From Epiperipatus broadwayi (Eukaryota; Onychophora; Udeonychophora; Euonychophora; Peripatidae), in contig JAQFVV010000064.1 of assembly GCA_028023455.1 (NCBI GenBank), positions 2,331,825 to 2,395,824 on the forward strand: a stretch of 64,000 nt of DNA, in the 5' to 3' direction. Below the pieces are notes generated by a model. It worked only from the letters and a program-made list of their open reading frames with translations. It made no database searches and had not been told where the DNA came from. Numbering within the stretch: position 1 is the first letter of the stretch; each line of letters starts with the position of its first letter. Shown here one piece after another: positions 1 through 13,359 of this stretch. The translations under genes and the position numbers were made by a program.

Positions 1-831
1 AACAAAAGGACTGGAGATGTATATAAGCTAAAAAAATTTATTATATGCATTCATTTGCTTTCTTCAATTCCTTTGGAAATGTGGGCTGTATTATTTGTAC
101 ACTTTTCACATAGAAAAGTTTCCAGTTATTTCAACACTTGTCATTATTAAATTTTTTTAAAGAAGAATCTACAGTGGTTACCTGCAATTACTGTATGATA
201 CATAGCCAATTCAAAAGAAATCCAGCAACTGTTTCTAAAAGTGAAAGGATCAACTATTTCTAGTGTTTTAATTAACAGTATATGTGGCTAAAGCTACCCA
301 CTGACGAAGTCATCTCTTTGGGCATAACTTCAATTCCCATCATGGTATAATCTACTGACCCAATCAACCTGCTGTTTACTGATCAACAACCTGGATACTG
401 AAGCTTCCCTCTCAACTATATTCTAATGGAAAGACTACTAATTTGGACACTCAGTTAAAGTATCTATTGTTACAATCCAAAATCTGCAGCATAAAAGTTC
501 CGCAGTAAAATGTGAGAACTTTATTTGTCCTATAATCTAGGTTTTGGTAATTTAGTTTATAAACATATATGTTTATCTTTAATTATATACGAGTATATTT
601 TAGTAATAATCTTAGTTTAAATGTATCTCTTATCTTAATTTTATACATACATAATTTTATATGTTATTATTAATTCATTTTATGGGTGGGTGTTTTTTAA
701 AATTATAATTTGTACTATAAATACTTATTGAAATATAATATTTACAACATTTTACAGTACCTATTTAATGAATTCTCTTTTCTTTTTTAAAAAGTTTCAA
801 CAGTTAATAATAAATCTTAGGCGGAATTGTT
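1..831. other. AT-rich stretch without recognisable gene
   Basis: I see no coding segment, RNA gene or clear repeat here. The sequence is low-complexity A/T DNA, presumably intronic or intergenic. Confidence 0.5.
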
Positions 832-1167
832 ATGGCATCAATTATGGAGGTTGATGATGAGATAGAAGTTCCATCATCAGGCTCTATTAAAGGCGATAAA
901 AAAAAATTTAAGTTAAAAAGTGGACTGCAGTAGCATTGTGGGTATGAGATATTGTAGTGGATAATTGTGCTACTTTCAGAAATCAAATTATGGATCTTTG
1001 TAGAGAATGTTAAGCAAATCAAGCATCTGCTACCAGTGGTGAATGTACAGTTGCTTGGGGAGTTTGTAATCATGCCTTTAATTTTCACTGCATTTTTCTT
1101 TGGTTGAAAATGACAAGTTTGCCCATTGGATAATAGAGATTGGGAATTTCAAAAGTATGGTCATTAA
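832..1167 (+). pseudogene. RBX1: Processed pseudogene of RBX1 (RING-box protein 1)
   Basis: RBX1 is the RING subunit of cullin-RING E3 ubiquitin ligases; it recruits the E2 enzyme. Conceptual translation gives MASIMEVDDEIEVPSSGSIK, then after a frameshift [38 protein letters not shown] and, in a third frame, [16 protein letters not shown] followed by a stop. This covers the ~108-residue protein from start to natural C-terminus with no intron, so it is a retrocopy. It is broken by at least two frameshifts and two internal stops (one after ALWV, one after CREC). One RING zinc-ligand cysteine (family NCAIC) is replaced by Phe. The many conserved residues make the identity firm. Confidence 0.93.
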
Positions 1168-2600
1168 CATATATCATCATAGAAGATCTCAAACTTTATA
1201 TTGATGAAGTATTTTGGTAATTCACATGTGAATAATTATCTTAATTATCAATTTGGTAAAATGTAAATGTATTAATATTTTTTAAAAATATATCTTAAAA
1301 TGAGTTTATTATTGTTGAAAAATTATGCGATTCTTTCCTCTCCCCTCTACTCGAATAAAATCATAATTTTTTTTTTTTAGTAAATAAAAATGTCTGAAGT
1401 TTAAAATCGGATATTAAAATCTTTTGAAATACTGTCACAAAATTAACATTTTAAAACTGTATCAACAATTATTTTTATATGTGCGTGTAAGATAGTTTTT
1501 AGAATTGCTAAAGTATTATATGCCTGTACATATGTTATTCTAGTTTATAAATAAAAGTATTGAATTGCTTCTGTGTGTACATAAAATCCATCTATAGAAA
1601 GACCACTTATTTAATTATCTATAGGGCTTTTCTTAATCTATGTTAGCTATGTTTCTGCCAGGCTGATATTATTTTGTATTACACCTGGGTTATGTACTGC
1701 TTCAATCACAGTCTATTCACTCAGGTGAGAGTTAGCTTTGCAACAGTGCTCATGCTTTGTTTTTTATTTATTTATTGCTAGATATTGGTGAATCCTTAGC
1801 AAACTCTGATTTACAATATTTCAGCCAAACACATATTTCGATAATTCTCTTTTTAATTCGGGTTACCTATTTGCTTGAAGTTGAATATTCATTATTTTGC
1901 ATTGATAAGTTTAGAAATGGTGTCCATGTTTTCTTTAAGCCTTATTATTATTGTCAGTATACTTTTCAGGCGGTATGAATTTGGACACACACACACAAGT
2001 TTTAATATTAGTTTTATATATGAATAGGCATATGGTTATATAAATTGAAAGCTTTTTTTTAGTAAAAGTTATAAGTACTGTATCAAAAGAACCGTTTCTA
2101 AAAGATTATTTCAGTAATATATACTTACGGCAAAAGAGAGAGGATAAATTAACTCTCAAGACTTTCTAGTAAAATCAAGGTATTCAATTAAGCCATTCAT
2201 AAATGAATTTTATTTCTAAATATTCTTTGTTTTTTTTTTTATTTTCTTTATTTGCTTTTAATCAAGTATTAATAAACTTTGTTATTATTAATTTAATTTT
2301 CCTGTCATTTGTTTTGCTGTTGTCTGTCTATCATTTGTTTATTAGTCAGCAATCTCATACTCTAAGCTGAGCTACCATCAGGAGCAATTATTATATTAAA
2401 ATATGTTCGAATTATTATATATTCAGTCAGATAAATATATTTTCGAAACTGGTATACTGATTTGGTAACACCCTCAAGTGGTGAATGTATAGTGTACAGT
2501 ACATAAGGTATATTTATTTAAATAGTCTCCAGTTACTGACAAGTCCCTCTTCACTCGTCTGATCTCCAGTGCACCAGCTTCATTATGATATGAATGGTAT
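1168..2600. other. AT-rich stretch without recognisable gene
   Basis: Only short A/T tracts and a small (CA)n run near 1985-1997 are visible. The open frame at 1757-1978 has no protein-like conservation that I recognise and no splice context. Confidence 0.4.
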
Positions 2601-3117
2601 ATGTATGTTTTTAAATGTATGCCCTTTGGATTCATCATTAGTGTACTAGGATTTCTAAGGTGTCTTGAATGGGTCTTGTCAGAGAGAATAAAAAACCTTA
2701 TTGTGGTGTATATGGATGATGTTGTTATTGCCTCAAGAAATACGGACAAACATTTGAAACACTTAGAACTGTTTTTAAAGAAGTGTTATCAGAAAAATAT
2801 TCCTATTAATTTGCAGAAAACTTACTTGGCTATGGAGGAGGTATAATTTTTACATTTCTTAATTGGAAAGAAGGGTATTAAGCCTAATTCTGATAAGCTT
2901 ATCACAATTCAACATTTGGCTGCATCTACCAACATGCATCTGTTACAGTCTTTTCTAGGTCTATATAATTTTTATCTCTGGTTCTATGAAAATTTTGTGG
3001 TGAATTCATCAACCTTGATTCAACTTTCAAAAAAGGATCAAATATGTCCTTGGGAATCTCAACAGAAGCAAGATTTTCTTTCTATTTCAGTATCATCCTT
3101 TATGATGTTAATATATT
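2601..3117 (+). pseudogene. Ty3/Gypsy reverse transcriptase relic
   Basis: Fragment of a Gypsy-type LTR retrotransposon pol, covering the RT palm and thumb up to the RNase H junction. The translation shows YVFKCMPFGF (family YxFxxMPFGL), the catalytic box VVYMDDVVIAS (family VYLDDILIFS) and KHLKHLELFLKKCYQKNIPI. After a break (near 2846-2870) it continues with LLQSFLGLYNFYLWFYENF, matching the conserved SFLGLxNYYRRF..NF segment, then a KKD..PWESQQKQDF stretch. Protease, RNase H core and integrase are absent, and no LTR is visible nearby. This is the only LTR-type pol remnant in the window. Confidence 0.88.
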
Positions 3118-4210
3118 AGAGCAACACCTGCTATGAATAAATATAAAGTCCAAACTTCAAACAGCTAAACTTAAAAGGATGTCTACTTTTTCAAGTTAGC
3201 ATCTTTTCTAATAATTTTTACATTGTAGCAATATGACATATTCAAGGGTATGGAACAAAATAAAAAATATTTAAAAATATTGAACTAATTATGATATTTC
3301 AAATAATATTACTTAATCTGTCATTCTATTCTGACTTTAAGTGTTAGGGGTTTGGGGTTTGTGTTTCCAAATTACAACTTACTTTAAACATTATAAATTA
3401 ATATTATAATTTTTGTATAAATTAAATATGTATTTGAAGTTTACATTTTCATAAGGTTATTATTAAAGACTTACATTGTACCAATAATCAGCCTTGATCA
3501 TAGCAGACAACATTGAACATTGATTCTGATTTCATAAAGACCGTAAATTTGTCAGCCAAAGCAAAAGACACAAAAAACCTCATGATTACAGTCCCAGATA
3601 CTAATTTTAGGGACTATAAATGCAGATGACTTATAAATGAAGGAAAACTATCTAATATTAAATAAAATGTTGCTGAACTTTGTGAAAGTAAAGAAAATAT
3701 GAAGTGACAATTGATTTGAAAACCAGACATCTTACTGAAAAATGGACATTTATTTTACTAAAAAAAACAACAAATATTGGAATCACTAATGAATGGGATG
3801 CATTAAAAATAATATTATGGTTATTGATGATGTATCAAACACGATGACAAAAATAGTTATTTAACTTAATGGAAGGTTTCAATTCCTGATCATTTAGGTT
3901 CACGCCTTAAATGCTTTTGATTATATTTAAAAAAATTTAAATGGTCACAAAAAACTTTAGAGAATTACAAAACTATTGCGAGATAAAAAAGTTGTGGATT
4001 AATATTATTATAGTAATAGAAATGAGGCAGGACAAAAACTGTTAGAATTATTGGAATAAAATTATATATTACAAATGGTTTCTTTGAAAAAGGTGTTAAC
4101 AGATGTGGATATAAAAATATCAAATTAAAATACAACAGAATCTGTATTATATTTTATAAATGTTTCATCAACTTCAAATTCCAGATGTGTGCTCTGAAAT
4201 ATAATCATTA
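3118..4210. other. AT-rich stretch without recognisable gene
   Basis: Low-complexity A/T DNA with short homopolymer runs. I find no protein-like translation or RNA gene. Confidence 0.4.
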
Positions 4211-4224
4211 AGCAAAATGTGTTG

Positions 4225-4305
4225 AAATAGCACCGCAGCCTTACAAGCAATTGTCCCGGCTTAGCAGGTTCACTTCCCAGCCGATGCTATGACACATGAA
4301 AAAGA
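4225..4305 (+). repeat. tRNA-derived SINE fragment
   Basis: The sequence shows an anticodon-arm-like hairpin around CCTTACAAGC, then CCGGCTTAGCAGGTTCACTTCCC, which contains a pol III box B-like element. It ends ATGCTATGACACATGAAAAAG. Two other copies of the same family lie at 8570-8662 (opposite strand) and 47952-48041. All three share the box B area and the ACACATGAAA tail. The 5' half with box A is poorly preserved here. Confidence 0.72.
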
Positions 4306-5229
4306 AAAGATGTTTTGAATCTCTAAAAAATTCAAGAAGTATCGTATTTTGAACTTTTTGAGTTATAACAACTTCTTAATTTGAAATGTTATAGACCATA
4401 AAGATAATTTGATGCAGTGATATCGTGGATTAATTCATAAATTTATTTGAATAATTAAAAAAACCAACAACTGGGATATAGGTGCGAATTAAAGATAATG
4501 TTATATGCAAGATGAGTTCTCAATTGAAATTCACGAAAATGTTTTTATATAAATAGTCTGAAAACTATCATAGACAACATCCAATTTGTTAAAGCTGTGT
4601 TAAAGAAACTCCTACAATAATTCAAAATACTAGACATGGATCACTAAAGAACAAAAATACAAAACAAAAAAATACTACATTGATGTTAACGTTATTTGTA
4701 GATTTTTTTTTATCCTATATTCTTAAATTTTTATTATTTTAATTAAATTTAATACAAATATTTTTTTTCATAAAAAGGAATTAATTAATTTTTTTATAGA
4801 TTAACAATAGTCTAATTGGGTTGTAATTTGACTAATAAAAAATATCTATTTCAACACTGTAATACTTTTAATCGATTCACATCGATTAGTAAACTATAAG
4901 ATATGTATTAAAACAGAACTAAAAAAATACACTTAAAAAAGTTAGTGTTAACAGTTGATATTTTTTAACATTCAGAGTACAAAAAAATAAATTGTAATGA
5001 ATTTAAATTAGAATATGCTCACTATGTTAAAATACTAAAGATTTTGTTTAAACGTAATTGAGATCAATTAGAAGATAACTGAATCTCCACTGAAAACCGA
5101 AACAAATAAAACTGTATACAAAAAACAGCAATTCATGTTAAGTTTTCAATTAAAGCAAAACAACATAAGAAGTGTATGAAGAAAATAACTATTATAACAA
5201 TATTAAATATAATTTATTAATCGGTGCAC

Positions 5230-5440
5230 ATTTTTATCTTAGCTCAATACTATCACAAACACCCATCAATTAGAAGCCAGACCAAACTCTCACATTGCAT
5301 TTTTTGAAATAACTACATACCACACGCCACAATTTAACTGCATATATATATAAATGATCCCCAGGATACAAATGTCATGCTGAACCAGCCTTCATCCTCA
5401 GTAGTTAGCCCAGATCACAATCTCTTACACGATCGATCGA
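5230..5440. repeat. Dispersed repeat, copy 1 (diverged)
   Basis: Shares ordered blocks with 5771-6090: TTAGCTCAAT, a CCATCAAT..AGAAG..AGAC block, TTTTTGAA.TAA, and CATACTGAAC..GC.TTCATC followed by GCCCA.ATC.CA.TCTCTTA. No coding potential is seen. The family is not identified. Confidence 0.5.
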
Positions 5441-5770
5441 TAGATAGATAGATTAACAAGTTTCAAATTATCTGCACCCATAGCTTTAATACAACAAATC
5501 ATTTTATGGAATATAGTAATAACGTTTACTACTCATTTATTTAGCTAGAAATTATCCCTAATCCAAATATATACTTTAAATTTCACTTAATGAATAATAT
5601 GTCCACAGTCTTATAGAGATATCAGTACATGAGTTTTTTTTGCCTATGTTGGCAGTTTTGATAACTTTCTGTACACCATTTTTATGCAAGGAAAGGACTG
5701 TTTTTATCACTTTTAATTTCTTATGGAAGGTTATATACATACATGAAAGTGTTTTTTTTTTATCAGTCAT

Positions 5771-6090
5771 TCTTTCATCTTAGCTCAATCTTATGACAAC
5801 CATCCATCAATCAAGAAGTCAGACTGACCTCTTTCATACTATACATATATTTGAAACCCACTTTTTGAAGTAATCTGTAAAGAACATGTTAAAATTTAAC
5901 TTTATATACACATTTTTTTTAAAGATAGTTAAATTTAACTTCATATATATGTATTTGAAATTTTTTTTCCATTGCACATTACTCAAATATATGATCAAAG
6001 GCATGTGAAAAACAAAGATCCCAACACGTGCATTTCATACTGAACTAGCATTCATCAGTTGGCCCAAATCCCAGTCTCTTATATATACCA
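5771..6090. repeat. Dispersed repeat, copy 2 (diverged)
   Basis: Direct-orientation homologue of 5230-5440, longer because of an internal AT-rich insertion near 5890-6000. It ends in GGCCCAAATCCCAGTCTCTT. It is probably an old non-coding interspersed repeat. Confidence 0.5.
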
Positions 6091-6479
6091 TCGTCAATTA
6101 TTCAGTATATATATATATCGCAATTACTATATATTTAATTGACAACTTTAATCATATAATATCAAGAATTCTTTTAAAGTTAAAGAAAAAATAGTTTTTA
6201 TTTTTTAATGCAATTACTGAATAAAACATTATTTTATATATGCTTATTTATTTATTTTTACTTTTTAGGATAAAACAAAAATGTTTTGATAAATTTAATG
6301 CTTTTTTAATGTCAGAATAACTGTTTAAATGCATTTATTTAACGAAAAAAATATAAATTAAATTTAAATTAAAAAGTTAAAAAATCTTCATACAATTCAT
6401 AAATTTTAGATATCTTTTTTGCTCTAATGTAACTGAACTAAATCATATTAAACCACATTTCATTATCATCAATAGCATT

Positions 6480-7920
6480 CTGTCCTATAGATACATCCAG
6501 AAAGCACTCACTTCACAAATTCATCTATTTCTTCAAGATAATCTATGGCCCAGATCTTTAATTCAATATATTTCTTTCTATTTCCTCTATCATTCAGTAA
6601 TATCAATCTTTTTCATCCTTTTTTCTTCTTTCCATTCACCATTTCCTACAAAACATCTTTCATTAAACTATTCTTCCTTCTTAATATGTGTCTACCAGTT
6701 TCTTTTTCTATCTCTGATTTCCTCTATCAATATTCTTTTTTTAGTTAATTTTTTTTCAAAACTTTGTCATTAGTCATTTTATTTATCTTATTATTTTTTT
6801 TCCATCCTTCTCAATAACCACATCTCAAAGGCTTCCAGTCTGTTCCTAATTTTTTTTTACCCACTGTCTACATTTCACAATTATACAATATAACACTTCC
6901 CACAAAGCAATTAATTAATCTTTTCCACTCTTTCCTTAAAAGTTCACAAAATATACTTTGCCAGTGATATTCTTCTTTTAATTTCATCATCACCTTTTCC
7001 ATCCTTACTCAACCAATTACTTAAATATCTAAATCCATTTACTTGTTTAACTATATTATCATAAATTTCAACTTGTCATCTTTTTATATATTTCACTATC
7101 TATAAACACTTGGTCTTCTCAATATTAATGTTCATACCATATTCCATACATTCTTCCTCCAATTTATTCAACATATTCTGAAGATTTTTTTATTCCCAGC
7201 TTTAAGAGAAATATCATCTGCAAATACCTTTACATTTTATTATTCTATCATCAATGCTAATTTCTTCACATTTTAATCATTTATCTAATATGTTTTCTAA
7301 ATAAATATTATAAAGCTCAGGTAACAAAAAGCATCCTTATCTAATTCTCTTTCTATATTCATTGTAACAGTCTCATTATGCTTTGTAATTTTTAATATCT
7401 TTTTATCACATTTTTAAAAATATTAATACTACATTAATCTTGGTACACCTTTATCATTTAGACATTTGGTATATAACTCCCCCCCCCCAAAAAAAAAAAA
7501 AATCTATTTTTTTTGCCTGCTTCTTTTAAGATGTCGATTACAATTCCATTATTACCTGGAGCGGTTCCCATTTTTATAAATTTAATTGCATTTCTCAATT
7601 CTTTATTTCAAATCCTGGGCAATTCAGAAGATATAATGATAATATGAGATACTTTTTCTTGTTCTTTATTGCTATATAATTCTCGTTAGAACTCATTTAC
7701 ACATTTCATTATGCCATGTCTTTGTTTAGTAATAGTTCAATTCTTCTTTCTTATTGCTGAAATAATTTTCTTACCAATACCAAGATATTGTTTTACACTC
7801 TTCATACTTTTATTCCCTTCTGTAGCTTTCCTTAATAATTTACAATTATACTTTCATAAATCATTATCAACTCTTTTTCATACCATTTTACAAAGTTGCG
7901 AGCTAGTCAATCTTGTTTAA
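6480..7920 (-). pseudogene. RTE-type LINE relic (RT and C-terminal part)
   Basis: Read on the minus strand this is a decayed non-LTR retrotransposon. Successive frames give FIKMGTAPGNNGIVIDILKE (family KNGKAPGPDGIPIELLK), then KVFADDISLKAG with an intact FADD box, KQVN.F.YL..WLSKDGKGDDEIK-like residues, an R.S.AK segment, and a C-terminal block resembling W..HILRR.SL.K.V. This order and wording are typical of RTE LINEs. Stops and frameshifts are frequent. The weaker part, 7640-7920, appears to be the spacer upstream of the RT. Pyrimidine-rich plus-strand ORFs here (6545-6748, 7711-7920) are antisense shadows. Confidence 0.8.
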
Positions 7921-8378
7921 TGCATTTTAAATATATTTTAAGTCTGCATATATATATAAACGAAAGCTTTTATCTTATATACATAAGCTGAAAACCTCCA
8001 TAACATTTTTGAAGTTTTTCGCATAATAAAAATATGTATATATTCTATTTAACTGTAAACCATTTTTGCGTATAGTAAAATTGTTCTCGAACAAAACATG
8101 CCTTTCTACAGATAATGGCAATGTATAAAACTTTAAAAATAACGAATGTTTTTGCAAATTTATGTATATATATTGTAAAAAATATATATATAATATCAGT
8201 TTTCGACTATATTCTAACATAATTTAAGCACATTTATTCAAAGCCAAAGTTCAAATATTATCTTTTTTAAAAATATTAATGCAATTTTTTTTTTATAAAT
8301 TTTATCTAAGAAAATGTTGATAAATTTTGATAACCACATTTATTTATTTAGTAAATAAATTAAGCGTTTCCTTTTTAG
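7921..8378. other. AT-rich stretch before exon
   Basis: No gene is recognised. The last bases carry a pyrimidine tract ending CCTTTTTAG at 8370-8378, taken as the splice acceptor of the next feature. Confidence 0.4.
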
Positions 8379-8449
8379 TTTTTAATTGAAGACCCAAAAG
8401 AGCGAACAATGAGCAACCCTAGCTCAAATTCCGAAACAGAAACTACTAG
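8379..8449 (+). CDS. Predicted coding exon of a widely spread gene (exon A)
   Basis: A 71-nt segment lies between the acceptor TTTCCTTTTTAG and the strong donor AG|GTAAGATA. Its frame FLIEDPKERTMSNPSSNSET.. is open across the whole exon, including upstream of the internal ATG at 8409, so it looks like an internal exon (phase 0 in, phase 2 out) whose gene begins left of the window. The dangling AG is completed by the first base of the exon at 35299 to give Ser. The protein is polar and Ser/Glu/Thr-rich and I do not recognise it. The ATG could instead be the start codon if 8379-8408 is 5' UTR. Identification rests on splice signals and phase matching only. Confidence 0.55.
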
Positions 8450-8569
8450 GTAAGATACAGAATATACTTATCTTTGTTTATCACTTATTGAAAAATTCAA
8501 CTATAATCTTATATAATTAATGATGATAATAATAATAATTTACAAACAATCAAATGTTAACTTTTTTTT

Positions 8570-8662
8570 TCATGTGTCAAAGTATCGGCCGGGGAGCGAA
8601 CCTGGACCCCTGCTCTAAGGCCGCTGTGCTATTTTTTTAGCGCCCCATTATAACGACACAGC
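8570..8662 (-). repeat. tRNA-derived SINE copy
   Basis: On the minus strand it reads GCACAGCGGCCTTAGAGCAG, then CAGGTTCGCTCCCCGGCCGA, with a box B-like GGTTCGCTCCC. It ends TTTGACACATGAAA plus an A-rich tail. Same family as 4225-4305 and 47952-48041. It is a transposed tRNA-like copy, not a functional tRNA gene: the acceptor stem is not restored and a long A run follows. Confidence 0.75.
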
Positions 8663-10565
8663 AGCCAATTAGACTGTAGAATTAAATGGTTTATTTAGAG
8701 GTTTTTATTATTTTACAAACAGTAATCACCATAAAATGGTTAGACTAGACGTTTGAGTGAAATAAAAAATGGGGAGAGATAAAATAACTTAATATAAATA
8801 TTATGCGGCATTAAAAGCAAATTTAAAAAACTATATTCAGAAATGTATTTTCTATTTATAATTAAGTATTAAACGAGTCCTATAAATTTTTTAAATAACA
8901 AGAACTTTTTGGCGGTTATTTGTGTTTAATTTCTAGTTTACGTAACATTTATTATTGTTTAATGAATGTCAATCACTCACTAACTTCCAAGATCAAAAAG
9001 ATCATCTCGTCAGTATAATCAGTTGATCAAAGAAAGCATCTTTTTTTTAGGCAAAAATAAATTGAGAAAAAAATTGGTTTGATAACCCGAAAGCTAAAAA
9101 GTATAATTAATCATTATTCTGAAATAACTTAATTTTATTTTTTTATATATATATATAATCATAGTGGATTAATAGCAGCAAATCTTTTTGCTCTTTCCAA
9201 AGTCTAGATTCGAAAACCCTATTGGATTAAAATTTTAAGGTTCCAATCAGGTTTATTTCTTAGATACTATTCAAACAATAATTGTTAGACACAATTAGTA
9301 TCAAGATAATTCTTAGCAAGTCTGTTATATAATGTCTTCTATTTCAATTTATTTTCTATAAGAGGTTATTGGACAAATATTAATCTGCAATAGATTATTT
9401 ACATTTATATATTTATCATATTTATTTATTTTTTAACATATACATATATATCATTCTTTATTTGTGCATTAAATACAGGTCAACATATATTCACATAAAT
9501 GAAAATGTCATTCTTTTCCAATCAAACCTAGTTGCCTTTTATGTAGACAATAATTTTCATAATAGTTTATACATTTATATTTTTTTAAAATTTCAAACAT
9601 CATACACAGTCTGTTCATGATAATAACGACAATAAATTATACATAATAACAATATTGGTGATATATTATATACTTGTATATATTTTGCTGTATGCTAAGT
9701 TAATTTTTTCCCTTTTCCCTCTTTAATATATTCTTTAATTTGATGTTTTTATTTCCCCATAATGTTGTAAGAAACTAGGTAAATTATTGAATAATTTAGT
9801 TATATAATGATTTCTTATTCTAATTCTATATTTATTACAATGTTTTCAAACTACATATATATATATATCTGTTTTTTAAGACACATTTCAAACTTTTTCT
9901 ATAAGATTTTTTGCAAATACTAACAAAAAATTTTTTCTCTATAATTACATATTCAATAAGTTGAAAGACTAATAAGATATTATTTTTAGGCCTTTTTATA
10001 TAATTTTATTCTATTAGATTAATTATTCCATTTTGCCATAATGATAATTTATTAATCTTAGAAAAGCTTGCAAAGTCATTATATGTTATTATATATCTCA
10101 ATAAAATATTTACATATAACAATAATATTTAAAGGAAAAGTATTGTTATAAAATATCTAAATCTATTAATTAGTATGTTAATACAATGTTTCCAAAACAT
10201 TTTTTTATTTCCCATTATTCCAAGACATTTAATATATTTTACTTGTTTTATTTTTAGTTAATCAAAATTATTTCTCTTGTCTGAATTATTCTATATTATT
10301 TAAATGTTATATATATATTTAGCAAAAAAAGGTATACTATTATATAAATTTTAATTTTAATTGTATTCATGCTAGGCATACTTTGGATATGAATATGTCT
10401 GCTAATATGCCATATGCCATATTCATGTCAAAAACATACTGGGTATAAATAAAATTAAAGTTTAAGTTATATAAAAGTCTACTTTTTTTGTTAAATGCAC
10501 ATAACTTTTAAATAATATTATTTTTATATATTTATTGCCATTACATGTTACATATACATATATAT
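8663..10565. other. AT-rich intron-like stretch
   Basis: Long A/T-rich sequence with (TA)n tracts near 9144, 9855 and 10300, and a run ending ACATATATAT directly before the LTR at 10566. No coding segment is seen. Confidence 0.4.
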
Positions 10566-12234
10566 TGTACCGGGTTGAACAGCTGAAACCACCTACTTAT
10601 ACGTATATATAAGTTTTGGCTGGTTTCAAACTCCTTCATAATACATTTATAATCTTATAAATGCTACGTGAACGAACCGGCATGTTCGAGCAAAATGGGA
10701 GATCTTATTGATAGCTTTAACTATCAGCAATGGCCCACCTCGGCTGCTAGATTCAAACCCCTATTATCCAAATACTTTATTTGTTTCGAGGTAAAGCCCT
10801 GGAGCCCCAGCTAGTCTGATGACTAATGTATTCAGGCAGTAGGCTCATAATCCAGCGCTCGAAACATTCCCTAAAACTAGCTCAGTCTAATTTTAATTCA
10901 ATAATAAAATTATACAAAATTATTGGTGGAAAGAATTAATAAAAAAGGTTGGTAAAAAGAATTGACCGACAAATAAAGTTTAAGTTTGAAGACATTTTAT
11001 TTTAATTAACATTAATTAAGTTTAAAGATAATTTATTACCCAACATTAATTGACTAAATTTAAACATCTTTATAAATCTAATTTAACACACGCACACTTT
11101 TAAAGTAACACATTATAACATATATCTGGTGAAAAGCATAAATAATATGTGACATCGTTAAATTATCTCACATTCACCCACACGCACATCAATAGTTCAT
11201 TTTATGCATGCTTAAGAGTTCAAATTACTTTACTCAGTAGGATTGACGAATTACAGCGGTGGCTACTACGTATAAATGATAATAAATAAATGTTTACCTA
11301 GGATTTTTGGCACGTGGATATTGCTTGTTGGTGGCTACTTCTGCTGCTTCTGATGGAGTATATCTAACCGGTTAGATTTGGATGTTTCTTGAAGAGATTT
11401 TATGTGAATCCATTGGTTTTATTCTTGAAGACAGTTGAACGTTTGACGGAGGATTTCTGAGTTGTTATGCAGACGTTATTTCACAGGCAGGTTTTGATGA
11501 TCTTGTTGGACTAAAAAGGCTGAAGCATGAGCATATATTTCCAAAAGCTGCTCAACAATGCATTTTTGTTTCTGGATACATAATAGAAACTGCACTGTTA
11601 ACTGAACGGAAACAAGACTGTCACTGCAAACTAGACTGAAAAACTGAACTCCGATAAAAAATCTGGCTATTTATGTATCCGAATTGTTTTCATTTTAATA
11701 TCCTCTGGCAATAGGTGCAATAGGTGTTGTCGAAATTCCATTAGTAATTAATCCTATGACAACATGTTTATGATTGTTTAATTAGTAGTAGCTTTCATAA
11801 ACGTATTGTTTTTATATCTTTAATTAGTAGCCCACCGCTGGTGTGGTTTTTTTAAATCTTTATATAACTTGATAGCCATCGCTGTGTTTTCCAAATATAA
11901 TTTCCTTTTTAACTTTCATTTATATATATATTGTTAATATTATTCTAACATGCATACATTTATTTACACTCGCACGCACATATATAATTTATTATAATAA
12001 GCTTGAATGAAAAGAGATTTGTATTTTTTTGAATTTTGAATTACTTATTTTTACGAGTACTAATTAAGAAAACTTTACTTTCTTTTATAACACTTTTAGT
12101 TTGACTTTAAGAAAAACCCCTTCCCACTTTTAATCTTTTATTTCAAACTCTTTTACGAAAGATTTTTTTTTTATTTTAATAATTTTTTTAGACAAAATTA
12201 TTTTATATACATGTGCCAAATTGGCCTTGGCACA
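10566..12234 (-). repeat. LTR (3' LTR in element orientation)
   Basis: Pairs with 17543-19181 over its full length. Shared blocks include ACCACCTACTTATA.GTATA, CTAACCGGTTAGATTTGGAT and TGCCAAATTGGCCTTGGCACA. The last block is an inverted repeat (TGTGCCAA/TTGGCACA) at the terminus. Confidence 0.88.
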
Positions 12235-13359
12235 TTACACCCCCCTCCATTTTAGAGCAAAATGCATCATTTTTTGACCATTTTATCTCTTGCAATTTTA
12301 ATTCTTGACCCTAAAGATTTATTAATTTATTATTTTTCTAAGTTAGCTTTTTAATATCTTTTACTTAACATACAAAGGGCAATCTGTTTTGACTATCCTT
12401 TCCTTCTATCTATGCCGAATACATTGCTCACAATGCTCTAAATCTTGGATAACGACCACCGGGACAAACTAATTTTGTGGCACAGGGATCTTTTGGAAAT
12501 GACACGGAAGCAGATTTGCTGACTTACACCAACTTACACGTGTATAAAATCAAAACTTTATTTGCCAATTCTCTTGATCGGACTTGGAAAAACAAAGGGT
12601 CACTGCGAAATGGCAGGAATTTTCAACCGTCCATTTTTGACTTACGCTTTGGAAAGAGGAATGATCCCTGACAAGTCCGTGATGGGTACTAAAATTTATC
12701 CAGTCGGCAGCTTTAAATGTATCTTTTAACTAAACTTATTTCTATACTACTCTCATTCCCTTTTGCTCTAGATAAATTTCTACACATGTGTATACATGCA
12801 GCATAATTCTACACCTACTAATATTCTAGATATCGAGTTATTACTGGACTTGCTTACAGGGAATCTATAATAAATAAATCCTTTTTTGCATGCATCATGA
12901 GGTGCAGCAGTGCCAAAAAAATAACCTAAAAGGATATCTGGATAAATACATTTAAGATACGCATCATGAGGTATCGTATTTACCAAATATTACCAGTGTA
13001 TGTGCGTGTATATACACATGTATGCTTACACACTCTTAATACACCTTAGATTGACTTTATATTTTTATTATTAATCTTACAACATTATTCTTTAATTCAT
13101 ATGAACATTATTCTAACATTTGTATTAATCTAATCTCACAATATTATTCTAAACTACCACGGACATCAGTTTTCATATTTATTTATATTAATCTAATCTC
13201 CAATATTATTTTCAACCCTTACTCAACTTTTTATCTATGTGCGTGTATTCAGAAAAACTATTTTACTTTATTACGATTCTTATTTACTCAACTTTTATTA
13301 ACTTGTGTATATTCAAAAACAACTTACTTTATCTACGATTTATTATTACACTGATATAT
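12235..13359. other. Internal region of the LTR element, unassigned
   Basis: Begins with a pyrimidine run (a polypurine tract on the minus strand) and continues as moderately complex DNA. Short open frames such as 12477-12671 show no resemblance I can name. This may be degraded internal sequence of the element. Confidence 0.35.

Noticed and set aside
8570-8662. Functional tRNA genes at the three SINE sites
   Set aside because: Acceptor stems do not close, and all three share a non-tRNA ACACATGAAA tail.
12477-12671. 64-codon ORF in the LTR element interior
   Set aside because: Two frames look equally protein-like and no domain is recognisable. It could be chance.
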